A DNA stretch of 64,000 bases, from positions 1-64,000 of the forward strand of contig NZ_QRBZ01000004.1 of assembly GCF_009833085.1 (NCBI RefSeq), written 5' to 3'. The position numbers were made by a program, and so were the translations under genes. The notes below the pieces were generated by a model, which made no database searches, was not told the origin of the DNA, and saw only the letters and a list, made by a program, of their open reading frames with translations. Below are positions 7,911 through 15,825 of this stretch, piece after piece. Source of the DNA: Nitrosomonas oligotropha (GTDB lineage: Bacteria; Pseudomonadota; Gammaproteobacteria; Burkholderiales; Nitrosomonadaceae). The stretch's first letter is position 1; every line of letters begins with the position of its first letter.

Positions 7911-9092
7911 GTGAATATTCACGAATATCAAGCAAAAGAAATTCTGGCTGGATACGGCGTTAAAATTGCTGAAGGGGGTCTGGCCTATAGTGTGGTGGAA
8001 GCCGTGCAACGCGCACGGGAAATCGACGGTGATGTCTGGGTGGTGAAGGCGCAGATTCATTCCGGCGCGCGTGGTAAAGCGGGCGGTATCAAAGTGTGCA
8101 AAACACACGCGGAAGTTGAAAAAGCCGCGGAGGATCTGCTCGGTAAAAAGCTGGTGACGCACCAAACCGGCCCTGCCGGAAAAATCTGTTCCCGGCTCTA
8201 CATTGAAGCGGGTACTAATATCGCCAAGGAAATGTACCTGTCGTTCATGATCGACCGTGTCAGCGAACGCGTCATCATGATTGGTTCCGCAGAAGGCGGT
8301 ATGGAAATCGAAAAGCTGGCTGTGACCAATCCGGAAGCGATCATCAAAATTTATGTCGAGCCCGCAGTCGGATTGCAGGACTTTCAGGCGCGCAAAATGG
8401 CGTTCGCGCTGGGGATCGATCCGGCGCAACTAAATCACGCGGTGAAAACCATCAAAGGCTGTTATCGCGCGTTGCGCGATCTGGACGCCAACATTCTGGA
8501 AATCAACCCGCTGGTGATCACCGCGAATAACGACCTCATCGCGCTCGACGCGAAAATGGTGTTCGACGAAAACGCCCTATTCCGCCGCCACAAAATCGCC
8601 GAACTACGCGACAACACGCAAGTCGATCAACGCGAAGTCGCGGCTGGCGAAGCCGGGCTGAGCTATGTCGGTCTGGACGGCGACATCGGCTGTATGATCA
8701 ACGGCGCCGGTTTGGCGATGGCGACGATGGATATGATCAAACTGGCGGGCGGCGAGCCTGCCAACTTCCTCGATGTTGGCGGCGGCGCATCCGCCGAGCG
8801 CACCGAGAAAGCATTCCGTCTGGTGCTGGCCGATGCCAATGTCAAAGCGATGCTGGTGAATATTTTCGCCGGTATCAACCGCTGTGACTGGATTGCCGAA
8901 GGCGTGGTGCAAGCCGTCAAAAACATCGACATGAAAATCCCGCTGGTGGTCCGTTTGTCCGGCACCAACGTAGAAGAAGGCCGCCGCATCATTGCCGACA
9001 GCGGCCTGCCGATCATCACCGCCGATACGTTAGCGGAAGCCGCCGAGAAAGTCGTCCGCGCCCGCAACGAAGTCGCCGCAAAAAAAGCCTAG
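7911..9092 (+). CDS. mtkA: malate--CoA ligase subunit beta (malate thiokinase)
   Basis: This 393-residue protein is the beta subunit of an ATP-grasp acyl-CoA synthetase. It resembles SucC ([12 protein letters not shown] at the N terminus; [20 protein letters not shown] around 44-63; [14 protein letters not shown] and [10 protein letters not shown] late). Assignment to malate thiokinase rather than succinyl-CoA synthetase comes from the overall resemblance (for example [12 protein letters not shown] and [13 protein letters not shown]) and from the neighbour mcl. The start is GTG at 7911 with GAGGAAATT upstream. The gene precedes mtkB by 9 bases. Substrate choice cannot be proven from sequence alone. 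Confidence 0.85.
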   Translation: MNIHEYQAKEILAGYGVKIAEGGLAYSVVEAVQRAREIDGDVWVVKAQIHSGARGKAGGIKVCKTHAEVEKAAEDLLGKKLVTHQTGPAGKICSRLYIEAGTNIAKEMYLSFMIDRVSERVIMIGSAEGGMEIEKLAVTNPEAIIKIYVEPAVGLQDFQARKMAFALGIDPAQLNHAVKTIKGCYRALRDLDANILEINPLVITANNDLIALDAKMVFDENALFRRHKIAELRDNTQVDQREVAAGEAGLSYVGLDGDIGCMINGAGLAMATMDMIKLAGGEPANFLDVGGGASAERTEKAFRLVLADANVKAMLVNIFAGINRCDWIAEGVVQAVKNIDMKIPLVVRLSGTNVEEGRRIIADSGLPIITADTLAEAAEKVVRARNEVAAKKA

Positions 9093-9101
9093 GAGTATAA
9101 A

Positions 9102-9989
9102 GTGGCCATATTAATCAACGAAAAAACACGCATTATTGTGCAAGGTTTTACCGGCAGAATCGGTACTTTTCACGCGCAGGAAATGATCGACTACGGCTCC
9201 AACGTGGTCGGCGGTGTCACGCCCGGTAAAGGCGGACAAACGCATCTGGGGTTACCGGTGTTCAACACCGTCAAGGAAGCGGTCGAGCAAGCCGGCGCGG
9301 AAGCCAGCATCGTGTTTGTACCGCCCGCGTTTGCGGCGGATTCGATCATGGAAGCTGCCGATGCCGGGATCAAATACTGTGTCTCGATCACCGACGGTAT
9401 CCCGACGCAAGACATGATGACGGTGAAAAACTTTCTGCGCCGTTTCCCGAAAGAAGAACGCATGCTGCTGACCGGCCCGAACTGCGCCGGAACCATCAGC
9501 CCAGGCCGTGCGATGCTCGGCATTATGCCCGGCCATATTTACATCCGTGGCAATATCGGCGTGGTTGGCCGTTCCGGCACGCTGGGTTATGAAGCCGCCG
9601 ACCAAATGCGCGCACTTGGCATCGGCATTTCCACTTCGGTCGGCATCGGCGGCGACCCGATCCCCGGCAGCTCGCACCGCGACATTCTGGAACGGCTGGA
9701 GCAAGATCCCGAGACCAAAGTCGCACTCATGATCGGTGAAATCGGCGGTCCGCAAGAGGTCGAAGCCGGTAAATTCGCCAAGGAAAACATGAGTAAACCG
9801 CTGGTCGCTTACATTGCCGGACTCACCGCACCCGAAGGCCGCCGCATGGGCCACGCCGGCGCGATTATCTCCTCTGCAGGAGAAAGCGCCGCCGAAAAAG
9901 TCTCGATGCTGAAAGAACTCGGCGTCACGATTTGCCCGACCCCGTCGCTGATGGGACAAACGGTCGCGGAAGTGTTGGCGAAGTTGTAA
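9102..9989 (+). CDS. mtkB: malate--CoA ligase subunit alpha (malate thiokinase)
   Basis: The 295-residue alpha subunit carries the CoA-binding Rossmann fold (IIVQGFTGRIGTFHAQEMI near the N terminus) and the phosphorylated histidine in GRRMGHAGAIIS, about residue 251. With MtkA it would make malyl-CoA from malate, CoA and ATP; Mcl then yields acetyl-CoA and glyoxylate. The start is GTG at 9102, with AGGAG nine bases upstream. SucD is the alternative, but the pairing with mcl and the MtkB-like text (GGVTPGKGGQTHLGLPVF) favour malate. A strong terminator follows. Confidence 0.86.
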   Translation: MAILINEKTRIIVQGFTGRIGTFHAQEMIDYGSNVVGGVTPGKGGQTHLGLPVFNTVKEAVEQAGAEASIVFVPPAFAADSIMEAADAGIKYCVSITDGIPTQDMMTVKNFLRRFPKEERMLLTGPNCAGTISPGRAMLGIMPGHIYIRGNIGVVGRSGTLGYEAADQMRALGIGISTSVGIGGDPIPGSSHRDILERLEQDPETKVALMIGEIGGPQEVEAGKFAKENMSKPLVAYIAGLTAPEGRRMGHAGAIISSAGESAAEKVSMLKELGVTICPTPSLMGQTVAEVLAKL

Positions 9990-10016
9990 TTCTGTCATTG
10001 TAGTTGTAGTTAAAAT

Positions 10017-10050
10017 AAAACCCGGCAAACTGGTGTTGCCGGGTTTTTTG
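10017..10050 (+). terminator. intrinsic terminator after mtkB
   Basis: AAAACCCGGCAA (10017-10028) pairs perfectly with TTGCCGGGTTTT (10036-10047) across a 7-base loop and runs into a T-tract. The A-tract on the 5' side makes it usable in both directions. It closes the mtkAB unit. Confidence 0.92.
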
Positions 10051-10083
10051 TTTTAGTATGAATTCAAGTTCGATATCACAAAG

Positions 10084-11217
10084 ATGAGATTAATTATGAT
10101 AATAAGCAAATACATATTTTCTTACATTTTTTTCGCCATTCTAAGCATTAGCGGAAGTTCCCTGGCTGCAGGTTATACAATCATAGACCTTGGAGGTACA
10201 ACGGCTAATGCTGTCAATTCTAGTGGTCAAGTCGTAGGAGATGAATATATTGCTATATCTGTTCTTAAAGCTTTTTTATATAGTAACGATAACAAACGGA
10301 ATTTAGGTACTTTAGGTGATTTAATGAGTAGTGCTTCAGATATCAACGACAGTGGTCAGATCGTGGGGAATGTAACTACAATCACTGAAGATACTCGTGC
10401 TTTTTTGTACAGTAGCGGCAATATGCAACTTTTGGGTACTTTGGGTGGCGAATGGAGCAATGCTTCGAGCATTAATAATAATGGTCAAATCGTAGGAGCA
10501 TCAGCCACAACCGGTAATGTCGGTTACCATGCATTTTTATACGAAAGTGGCAGAATGCAAGATCTCGGTACTTTAGGTGGAACGAATAGTATTGCTACGG
10601 GTATTAATTCAAATGGCCAGATTGTGGGATATTCACAAATAAGTGGCAATTCTGCTTATCACGCTTTCTTATATAGCGATGGTTACATGCAGGATCTGGG
10701 TACATTGGGTGGAAGAGATAGCTATGCCAGGTCAATTAATGATAGTGGTCAGATTGTAGGCTATTCGGTTATTGCAGCCGAAGAAAACCCGCCATACCAT
10801 GCATTTACATATAGCAATGGCGTCATGCAAGATCTAGGCTTTTTAAATGATGGATCTTATAGTGCTGCTTTTGATATCAATAATAGTGGTCAAATTGTAG
10901 GATGGTCAAATATGCCATCGGAATGGGATGGAGGTGGAGGTCATGCACTATTATTTGATAATGGAAAGATGATTGATTTGTATGTGTTATCAGATGCAGA
11001 AGCATTGGGTTGGAAAACGCTTGATGCGCGAGGTATTAATGAGTTAGGGCAAATTGTAGGTTGGGGATACAGAGAAGATAATCCTGGTGACGTTGCTGAA
11101 ATGCATGCATTTCTAATGAGCCCTGTACCAGAGCCTAATGCATATCTACTGATGTTATTTGGATTATCGATAATGCTGCTGTCGATTCGTCCTTATCAAT
11201 ATGGTGAGGCGCGATAA
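10084..11217 (+). CDS. HAF-repeat protein with PEP-CTERM sorting signal
   Basis: This 377-residue exported protein has an N-terminal signal peptide (hydrophobic to about residue 29, ending SSLAA). Seven imperfect repeats follow, each built around a GQIVG core (INDSGQIVG, INNNGQIVG and so on) and most with HAFLY and DLGTLGG strands. This is the HAF repeat, roughly 45-50 residues per unit, and may form a beta-propeller (inference). The C terminus is VPEPNAYLLMLFGL, then hydrophobic and basic residues, a PEP-CTERM signal cleaved by an exosortase that is not in this window. The gene is visibly A+T-richer than its neighbours. An in-frame ATG at 10096 is an alternative start. Its ligand or role is unknown. 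Confidence 0.85.
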   Translation: MRLIMIISKYIFSYIFFAILSISGSSLAAGYTIIDLGGTTANAVNSSGQVVGDEYIAISVLKAFLYSNDNKRNLGTLGDLMSSASDINDSGQIVGNVTTITEDTRAFLYSSGNMQLLGTLGGEWSNASSINNNGQIVGASATTGNVGYHAFLYESGRMQDLGTLGGTNSIATGINSNGQIVGYSQISGNSAYHAFLYSDGYMQDLGTLGGRDSYARSINDSGQIVGYSVIAAEENPPYHAFTYSNGVMQDLGFLNDGSYSAAFDINNSGQIVGWSNMPSEWDGGGGHALLFDNGKMIDLYVLSDAEALGWKTLDARGINELGQIVGWGYREDNPGDVAEMHAFLMSPVPEPNAYLLMLFGLSIMLLSIRPYQYGEAR

Positions 11218-11239
11218 TCTAAATTAATCAGCGTACCAG

Positions 11240-11345
11240 GTAGGTTGGGCTGCCGAAGAAAGCCCAACATCAATCAGCGGTAAAACAAAGGTATTGTTTC
11301 GTGACGATCAATGAATGTTGGGCTTCCTTTGTCAGCCCAACCTAC
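11240..11345. repeat. paired REP hairpins in inverted orientation (BIME-like)
   Basis: Two 31-base REP-type units face each other at 11240-11270 and 11315-11345. Each is itself a hairpin: the first pairs GTTGGGCT (11244-11251) with AGCCCAAC (11261-11268). The second is the reverse complement of the first with about four mismatches confined to the loop. Such paired units are typical substrates or relics of RAYT transposases, and a RAYT frame starts 79 bases downstream. The transcript could fold into either small hairpins or one large one, and may terminate the HAF gene. Confidence 0.8.
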
Positions 11346-11356
11346 AATTAGGGTCT

Positions 11357-11385
11357 GGTAGGATGTGCCGACTGTAAGGAGGCGC
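11357..11385 (+). repeat. left REP-like end of the RAYT element
   Basis: GGTAGGATGTGCCGAC, then TGTAA, then GGAGGCGC lies just upstream of the transposase frame. A nearly identical copy occurs in inverse orientation at 11965-11992, just downstream. The two match along their length apart from about three bases and one gap. They bracket a 636-bp unit. Confidence 0.8.
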
Positions 11386-11423
11386 GTCAATCAAAAAACG
11401 TTTGAAAACAGGAAAACAAACGA

Positions 11424-11954
11424 AAGGCAGAATACCGGCGTGCGTATGTTCCTGGAGGTTCCTGGTTTTTTACGGTCAATCTTGCCGAACGCAAGACCAA
11501 TCGGCTGTTAGTCGAAAAAATCGATTTACTGCGTAGCGCATTTGAATACACCAAGCAGCGCCACCTTTTTCGCATGGATGCCGTCGTTATTTTGCCGGAT
11601 CACTTACAATGTATCTGGACGTTGCCGCAGGCCGATGCAGATTTTTCAACCCGATGGAATCTGCTGAAAGGTTACTTTTCCCGTCACATAGCCAAAGGAG
11701 AAAGAATTTCTGCCAGCCGGAAATCCCGCCGGGAAAGAGGAATATGGCAACGCCGATTCTGGGAGCATCTTTTACGTGACCAAAATGATTTTAACCGGCA
11801 CGTCGATTATATTCATTGGAATCCTGTGAAACATGGCTGGGCAAAAAGCGTCGGTGATTGGCCTTATTCCAGTTTTCATCGTTATGTTGAACAAGGTGTT
11901 TATCCCGAGAATTGGGGGAATCACGCAGGTTATGATATCGAGGGGTTTGAATGA
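11424..11954 (+). pseudogene. REP-associated tyrosine transposase (RAYT, Y1_Tnp), probably decayed
   Basis: The frame encodes a recognisable RAYT: EYRRAYVPGGSWFFTVNL at the N terminus, then VILPDHLQCIWTLP, DFSTRWNLLKGYFSR, RGIWQRRFWEH and YIHWNPVKHGWAK with the catalytic tyrosine. Two defects are visible. The first ATG in frame is at 11574, inside the fold; the conserved region starts 50 codons earlier, where an AAG (11424-11426) stands at the position normally ATG. In addition the HUH motif, usually PDHLHCIW, reads PDHLQCIW, so the second metal-binding histidine is glutamine. REP-like inverted repeats flank it. It is probably inactive, unless it initiates at a rare codon and tolerates the substitution. 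Confidence 0.82.
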
Positions 11955-11964
11955 TTTATCTGAT

Positions 11965-11992
11965 GCGCCTCCTGCGGTCGGCACATCCTACC
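11965..11992 (-). repeat. right REP-like end of the RAYT element
   Basis: This is the inverted partner of 11357-11385. Read on the minus strand it gives GGTAGGATGTGCCGAC, then CGC, then AGGAGGCGC. It lies 10 bases after the transposase stop. Together the two ends define the boundaries of the element. Confidence 0.8.
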
Positions 11993-12045
11993 TGGCTTGC
12001 TATTAAATCTGTAGGTTTGTCATTGGAAACTCATTGGTAGTGGCT

Positions 12046-12495
12046 ATGTGGCTATATCCTTGGAATAAATTAATCTTTTCCGTCTTGTTGGTAGCGAGTA
12101 TTGCTCTCGCCGAGGAAAATACAAGTGATTGCCGGATTTCGGATGAAGAATTTGTTAGTCAGCTTTACACCATGAAGGATTGGGACACGATTTATAGTGT
12201 GTACAGAACCAATCTTCCGTGCATACCAGACGACGGAATGTATGCCGAGGGTTATTCGGATGTTATCGTCCGGGCATTTGCAACCCAATGGGAAGATATC
12301 AAGACTTTACATACTCTCGCATCACGCGACCCTGAATTTCGGGTTTTTGTTCTTCGGCATATCAATGCCACTACCGATCCCATAGAACTCAAACAAGCGT
12401 TATCGAATGCGGAAAGCAATTGTCCTGCGGGTATCAATAGTCTGTGTAAGGAGGTTGCGAAGCAAGCCGCTGCCGCTCTGGAGGAAATGTTGTGA
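12046..12495 (+). CDS. hypothetical secreted protein
   Basis: I do not recognise this family. From the ATG at 12046 it is 149 residues, with a signal peptide (YPWNKLIFSVLLVASIALA, cleavage expected after ALA). The mature part is acidic and largely helical, with four cysteines (CRISD, LPCIPD, NCPAG, LCKEV) that could form two disulfides in the periplasm. In-frame GTG (12040) and TTG (12034) codons lie just upstream but would put extra residues before the hydrophobic core. It stands alone between the RAYT element and the YqhA-like gene. Confidence 0.6.
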   Translation: MWLYPWNKLIFSVLLVASIALAEENTSDCRISDEEFVSQLYTMKDWDTIYSVYRTNLPCIPDDGMYAEGYSDVIVRAFATQWEDIKTLHTLASRDPEFRVFVLRHINATTDPIELKQALSNAESNCPAGINSLCKEVAKQAAAALEEML

Positions 12496-12681
12496 GAAGA
12501 TGCATGCTTCTCATTCCTTTGAATAAAAATACCCGGTTTCTCGTTCCGCAAGATCATCACACCCAACTATCCAGTTAGTAAAAACCGGTTACCTATTGGT
12601 AGTTTCCAGACTCTTGAAATTTATGGTTTGCAACACCAAATTTGCGTTGGATTTTTATAACAAACTCGAATTTTTTTAACC

Positions 12682-12711
12682 GCCGCTATGCTATTCTTGC
12701 GGCATTTTTTT
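12682..12711 (+). terminator. possible weak terminator upstream of the YqhA-like gene
   Basis: GCCGC (12682-12686) and GCGGC (12699-12703) can pair around a 12-base loop and are followed by seven Ts. The stem is only 5 bp. It ends 16 bases before the next start codon, so it could instead be an attenuator. The rest of 12496-12727 shows no other clear signal. Confidence 0.3.
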
Positions 12712-12727
12712 AACGACATCAAAAAAT

Positions 12728-13345
12728 ATGGAACAAAAAGATAAACCTCGAAACACACCGTCGCAGAGAATTCCCGTCATTGCGCATTTTCTTTTTTTCA
12801 CCCGCTGGTTGCAGTTGCCTTTGTATCTCGGGCTGGTGCTGGCACAGTGCGTGTATGTATTTCATTTCTGGGTTGAGCTGACCGATTTGATCGGTGCGGT
12901 GATGGGAAACAAAAATGCGTTGGAGCATATTCTCGATGTCGTCACAATCGAAGGCGCGACCCGGCCGGACCGGCTGACGGAAACCACCATTATGTTGGTA
13001 GTGTTGGGTTTGATCGATGTGGTGATGATTTCAAATCTGCTGATTATGGTCATCATCGGCGGGTATGAAACCTTCGTTTCGCGCATGAATCTGGAAGGAC
13101 ATCCGGATCAGCCGGAATGGCTGTCGCATGTCAACGCTTCCGTGTTGAAAGTCAAATTGGCCACGGCAATCATCGGGATTTCATCGATCCATCTGCTGAA
13201 AACGTTCATCAATGCCAGTGCATACGACGAAAAAACGCTGCTGGCGCAAACCGGTATTCACATGGCGTTCCTGCTTTCGGCCATCGCAATCGCTTACTGC
13301 GATCGCATTATTACGCAGACCAGCATGCAGTCGGGTGAACACTAA
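12728..13345 (+). CDS. YqhA / UPF0114 family membrane protein
   Basis: The 205-residue protein matches the YqhA (UPF0114, TIGR00645) family. It has an FFTRWLQLPLYLGLVLAQCVYVFHFW segment near residues 24-49, a second hydrophobic block near 92-118 (MLVVLGLIDVVMISNLLIMVIIGGYETF) and two more toward the C terminus (ATAIIGISSIHLL; GIHMAFLLSAIAIAYCDRI). Four membrane helices are expected. Its function is unknown in well-studied bacteria. It stands alone and converges with the CinA-like gene 18 bases downstream. Confidence 0.85.
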   Translation: MEQKDKPRNTPSQRIPVIAHFLFFTRWLQLPLYLGLVLAQCVYVFHFWVELTDLIGAVMGNKNALEHILDVVTIEGATRPDRLTETTIMLVVLGLIDVVMISNLLIMVIIGGYETFVSRMNLEGHPDQPEWLSHVNASVLKVKLATAIIGISSIHLLKTFINASAYDEKTLLAQTGIHMAFLLSAIAIAYCDRIITQTSMQSGEH

Positions 13346-13363
13346 TTCCAATCGTTGGTGGTT

Positions 13364-13933
13364 TCAGGCGACGGCTGCTGCATGGCTCAACATGGTCAGT
13401 ACGCCTTGCAAAGCGGTAACTACCGCCTGGCGCCGGATGGATTCGCGGTCGCCGCTAAAATAATGCGTTTCCTGCTGCACTAAGCCATCCTGAGTGGCCC
13501 AGGCAAAGCACACCATGCCGACCGGTTTGGTGGCCGTGCCGCCGTCCGGTCCGGCGATTCCGGTAATCGATACACTGATCTGCGCATGGCTGCGGTTGAG
13601 TGCGCCGATGGCCATCTCCTGAGCGGTTTGCGGGGAAACCGCGCCATAGTGATCCAAGGTGGCTTGTTGTATGCCGAGCATTTCGCATTTGGCGGTGTTG
13701 CTGTAGGTGATATAGCCGCGCTCGTACCAGACCGAGCTGCCGGACACCGCCGTGACAGCCTGACCCACCCAGCCGCCGGTGCAGGATTCCGCAGTCACCA
13801 GCATCCAGCCGCGCTGAGCGAGGCATTTCCCAACGGCTATTGCCAAATCAAGTGCATTTTGATTTGTATCAGGAATTTTATGACTCCAATGATTAAGATG
13901 AACTAGATGCAGTAGGGTGTTTTGTTGTTTCAA
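13364..13933 (-). CDS. pncC: CinA C-terminal-domain nicotinamide-nucleotide amidase
   Basis: This 189-residue protein is the stand-alone CinA_C domain that hydrolyses NMN to nicotinate mononucleotide and ammonia, recycling the NAD by-product of DNA ligase. Diagnostic segments are LVTAESCTGGWVGQAVT, SSVWYERGYITYSN, YGAVSPQTAQEMA and ITGIAGPDGGTATKPVG, all intact. About 25 residues before LDLAIAVGKCLAQRG are not typical, so the true start may be internal (a TTG in the DLA region is possible). It is transcribed opposite to the acyltransferase gene upstream, with which it shares a divergent 86-base spacer. Confidence 0.88.
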   Translation of the reverse strand: MKQQNTLLHLVHLNHWSHKIPDTNQNALDLAIAVGKCLAQRGWMLVTAESCTGGWVGQAVTAVSGSSVWYERGYITYSNTAKCEMLGIQQATLDHYGAVSPQTAQEMAIGALNRSHAQISVSITGIAGPDGGTATKPVGMVCFAWATQDGLVQQETHYFSGDRESIRRQAVVTALQGVLTMLSHAAAVA

Positions 13934-14019
13934 TTACCATGCATGGTATACCGCTCATATCATTATATTGGAATCTATTCTTACTTTTCTCACTGTTTTA
14001 TTAATAGAAAACAGGAAAT

Positions 14020-15120
14020 ATGTCCGCTGATCATCGCGCAAGATGGCCCTTTATCGATGCTTTAAAAGCGATCTGCTGTTTATTGATCGTCGCGCATCAC
14101 TTGGCCATTTACGGTCCTATACCGGATTTCGCTTATCCCTTGATTCCGGGATTAATCGATTGGTTGCGTGAAGACGGGAGAATCGCGGTGCAACTATTTT
14201 TTGTCATCGCGGGGTTTTTTGTCGCAGGAAAACTTGCACCGCAGGGTTTATCGCTTGTCTCAAATCCAATCGCGCTTATCCAGCAACGCTATGTACGCTT
14301 GATCATGCCTTATCTGGCGGCATTAACGCTTGCGATTGGCGCGGCCGCCTTGGCCAGAATTTGGATGCAGCATGAATCGATACCCGGTACACCCAATTTA
14401 TTTCAACTGCTCGCGCATATTTTTTTGCTGCATGATCTGCTGAATCAGGAGGTTTTGTCGGCGGGTGTCTGGTATGTCGCCATCGATTTCCAATTATTTG
14501 CGCTGACAATTTTAGTATTGTGGGCTACCCGCCAAATCCAGAATCGATATGCAGCACTGAAAATGTTCAGCTTGATTTTAATTTCCGGTTTAACCATCGC
14601 TTCCTTGTTCTTTTTTAACCGCGATCGTTACTGGGATGAAACGGCTTTATATTTCTTTGGCGCTTATGGTCTGGGTATTCTGATTTATTGGGCATCGGCC
14701 AGCAAGCACCAGGTGTTCTGGTTTGCCGTGCTGATTGCGGTGATTATTGCCTCGCTGCTGTTGGATTTCCGTTCGCGCATTGCCGTTGCAGGCGCTGTTG
14801 CCTTGCTCCTGGGATTGGCGCAGTATTTCGATGTTTTGCGCAGCAAATACGTACCTGGTTTTCTGGCTTATCTTGGGCGTGCTTCCTATTCCATCTTTCT
14901 CATTCATTTCCCGGTACTGCTGATCATCAATGCCGCATTTTTCAGATTTATGCCGCATCAACCCGAAATTCAACTATGCGGTCTGTTATTGGCAATGTGT
15001 GTCAGTATCGGCGCCGGTATGGTACTGTTTAACTGGCTGGAAGCCCGGCCGGTAACCAGACGGATGCGTATCTTGCTGCCCGTGGGGTTCATGACATGCG
15101 GCTTATTGGCTATGCTCTAA
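14020..15120 (+). CDS. acyltransferase 3 (OafA/YrhL-type) membrane protein
   Basis: The 366-residue protein has the acyltransferase-3 fold: an N-terminal FIDALKAICCLLIVAHHLAIYG segment with the family's histidine, then RIAVQLFFVIAGFFVAGKL, then about eight further hydrophobic helices and ASYSIFLIHFPVLLII near the end. Such proteins O-acylate extracellular sugars or other envelope substrates. No glycosyltransferase or polysaccharide operon adjoins it, so the acceptor cannot be named. The ATG at 14020 has AGGAAAT just upstream. Confidence 0.85.
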   Translation: MSADHRARWPFIDALKAICCLLIVAHHLAIYGPIPDFAYPLIPGLIDWLREDGRIAVQLFFVIAGFFVAGKLAPQGLSLVSNPIALIQQRYVRLIMPYLAALTLAIGAAALARIWMQHESIPGTPNLFQLLAHIFLLHDLLNQEVLSAGVWYVAIDFQLFALTILVLWATRQIQNRYAALKMFSLILISGLTIASLFFFNRDRYWDETALYFFGAYGLGILIYWASASKHQVFWFAVLIAVIIASLLLDFRSRIAVAGAVALLLGLAQYFDVLRSKYVPGFLAYLGRASYSIFLIHFPVLLIINAAFFRFMPHQPEIQLCGLLLAMCVSIGAGMVLFNWLEARPVTRRMRILLPVGFMTCGLLAML

Positions 15121-15236
15121 GCAGCTAGAAACCGTGGATGATTGCACCTTGACGTTATTTTTCCAAACAGGGAAGATGCTAGCCGGATTTCCGGGTTTAT
15201 AGGATCGATGTTTTTGATACGCACAAAGGATTAAAC

Positions 15237-15806
15237 ATGCGAAATTTTTTACTGGCAGTACTGATTTCAGTTATTCCGGTACCAGTATTGGCAAGTGATG
15301 TAGGAGTCACTATCAGCATCGGTCAACCCGGGTTTTATGGTCAAATCACGCTGGGCAATCAGTATCCGGTGCCGCAGTTGATTTATCCGAATCCTGTTTT
15401 GGCAATTCCTCCTGCTGTTGCTGTTCAACAGCAGCCGGTTTATCTGTACGTGCCGCCCGGCCATGCCAAACGCTGGGACAAATACTGCCATCGTTACAAC
15501 GCCTGCTATCAACCGGTCTATTTTGTGCAACGGAACTGGTACAACGATGTTTATCTGCCGCATTATCAGAGCCAGCAGATATATTCAAACAGACAATACG
15601 ATAATCCGGGCCGCCATGATGAGGGGCGCGATTCGGATCGTTACCGCGAACGCTACGGTGAATCACGCCGCTATCGGCAGGAAGATTCTCAAGACCGGCA
15701 CGGTGACCGCGATCACCCGGGCCGGGGGGATCATAAGAATCGCGACAAGGACGATCACGGAAATCACGGCAAGAAAGATCATGATCGCGGGAATCAAAGG
15801 GATTAA
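15237..15806 (+). CDS. exported protein with Arg/Asp/His-rich tail
   Basis: The 189-residue protein has a signal peptide (FLLAVLISVIPVPVLA, residues about 4-19). A short conserved-looking domain follows, with YVPPGHAKRWDKYCHRYNAC and a YFVQRNWYNDVYLP strand; the two cysteines probably bond. From about residue 120 it turns into a low-complexity hydrophilic tail of Arg, Asp, His, Lys, Gly and Asn. I recognise a domain of this type from other betaproteobacterial hypotheticals but know no function. The tail could bind metal or polyanions; that is speculation. AAGGATTAAAC precedes the ATG. Confidence 0.65.
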   Translation: MRNFLLAVLISVIPVPVLASDVGVTISIGQPGFYGQITLGNQYPVPQLIYPNPVLAIPPAVAVQQQPVYLYVPPGHAKRWDKYCHRYNACYQPVYFVQRNWYNDVYLPHYQSQQIYSNRQYDNPGRHDEGRDSDRYRERYGESRRYRQEDSQDRHGDRDHPGRGDHKNRDKDDHGNHGKKDHDRGNQRD

Positions 15807-15825
15807 TGAAGCGTGAACACTTGCT

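Noticed and set aside
6990-8429. 479-codon open frame on the minus strand
   Set aside because: It lies antisense across mcl and mtkA, whose plus-strand products are clearly conserved. Its protein is rich in His, Phe and Arg as expected for a complement of G+C-biased codons, and it shows no motif.
7911-9989. Succinyl-CoA synthetase (sucCD)
   Set aside because: The folds are the same, but resemblance to malate thiokinase and the adjacent malyl-CoA lyase favour mtkAB. It is kept as the alternative.
9252-10028. 258-codon minus-strand frame under mtkB
   Set aside because: Antisense shadow of mtkB with no recognisable domain.
10441-11060. CRISPR-like or satellite DNA repeat
   Set aside because: The periodic sequence is protein-coding HAF repeats that vary at codon level; there are no identical repeats with unique spacers.
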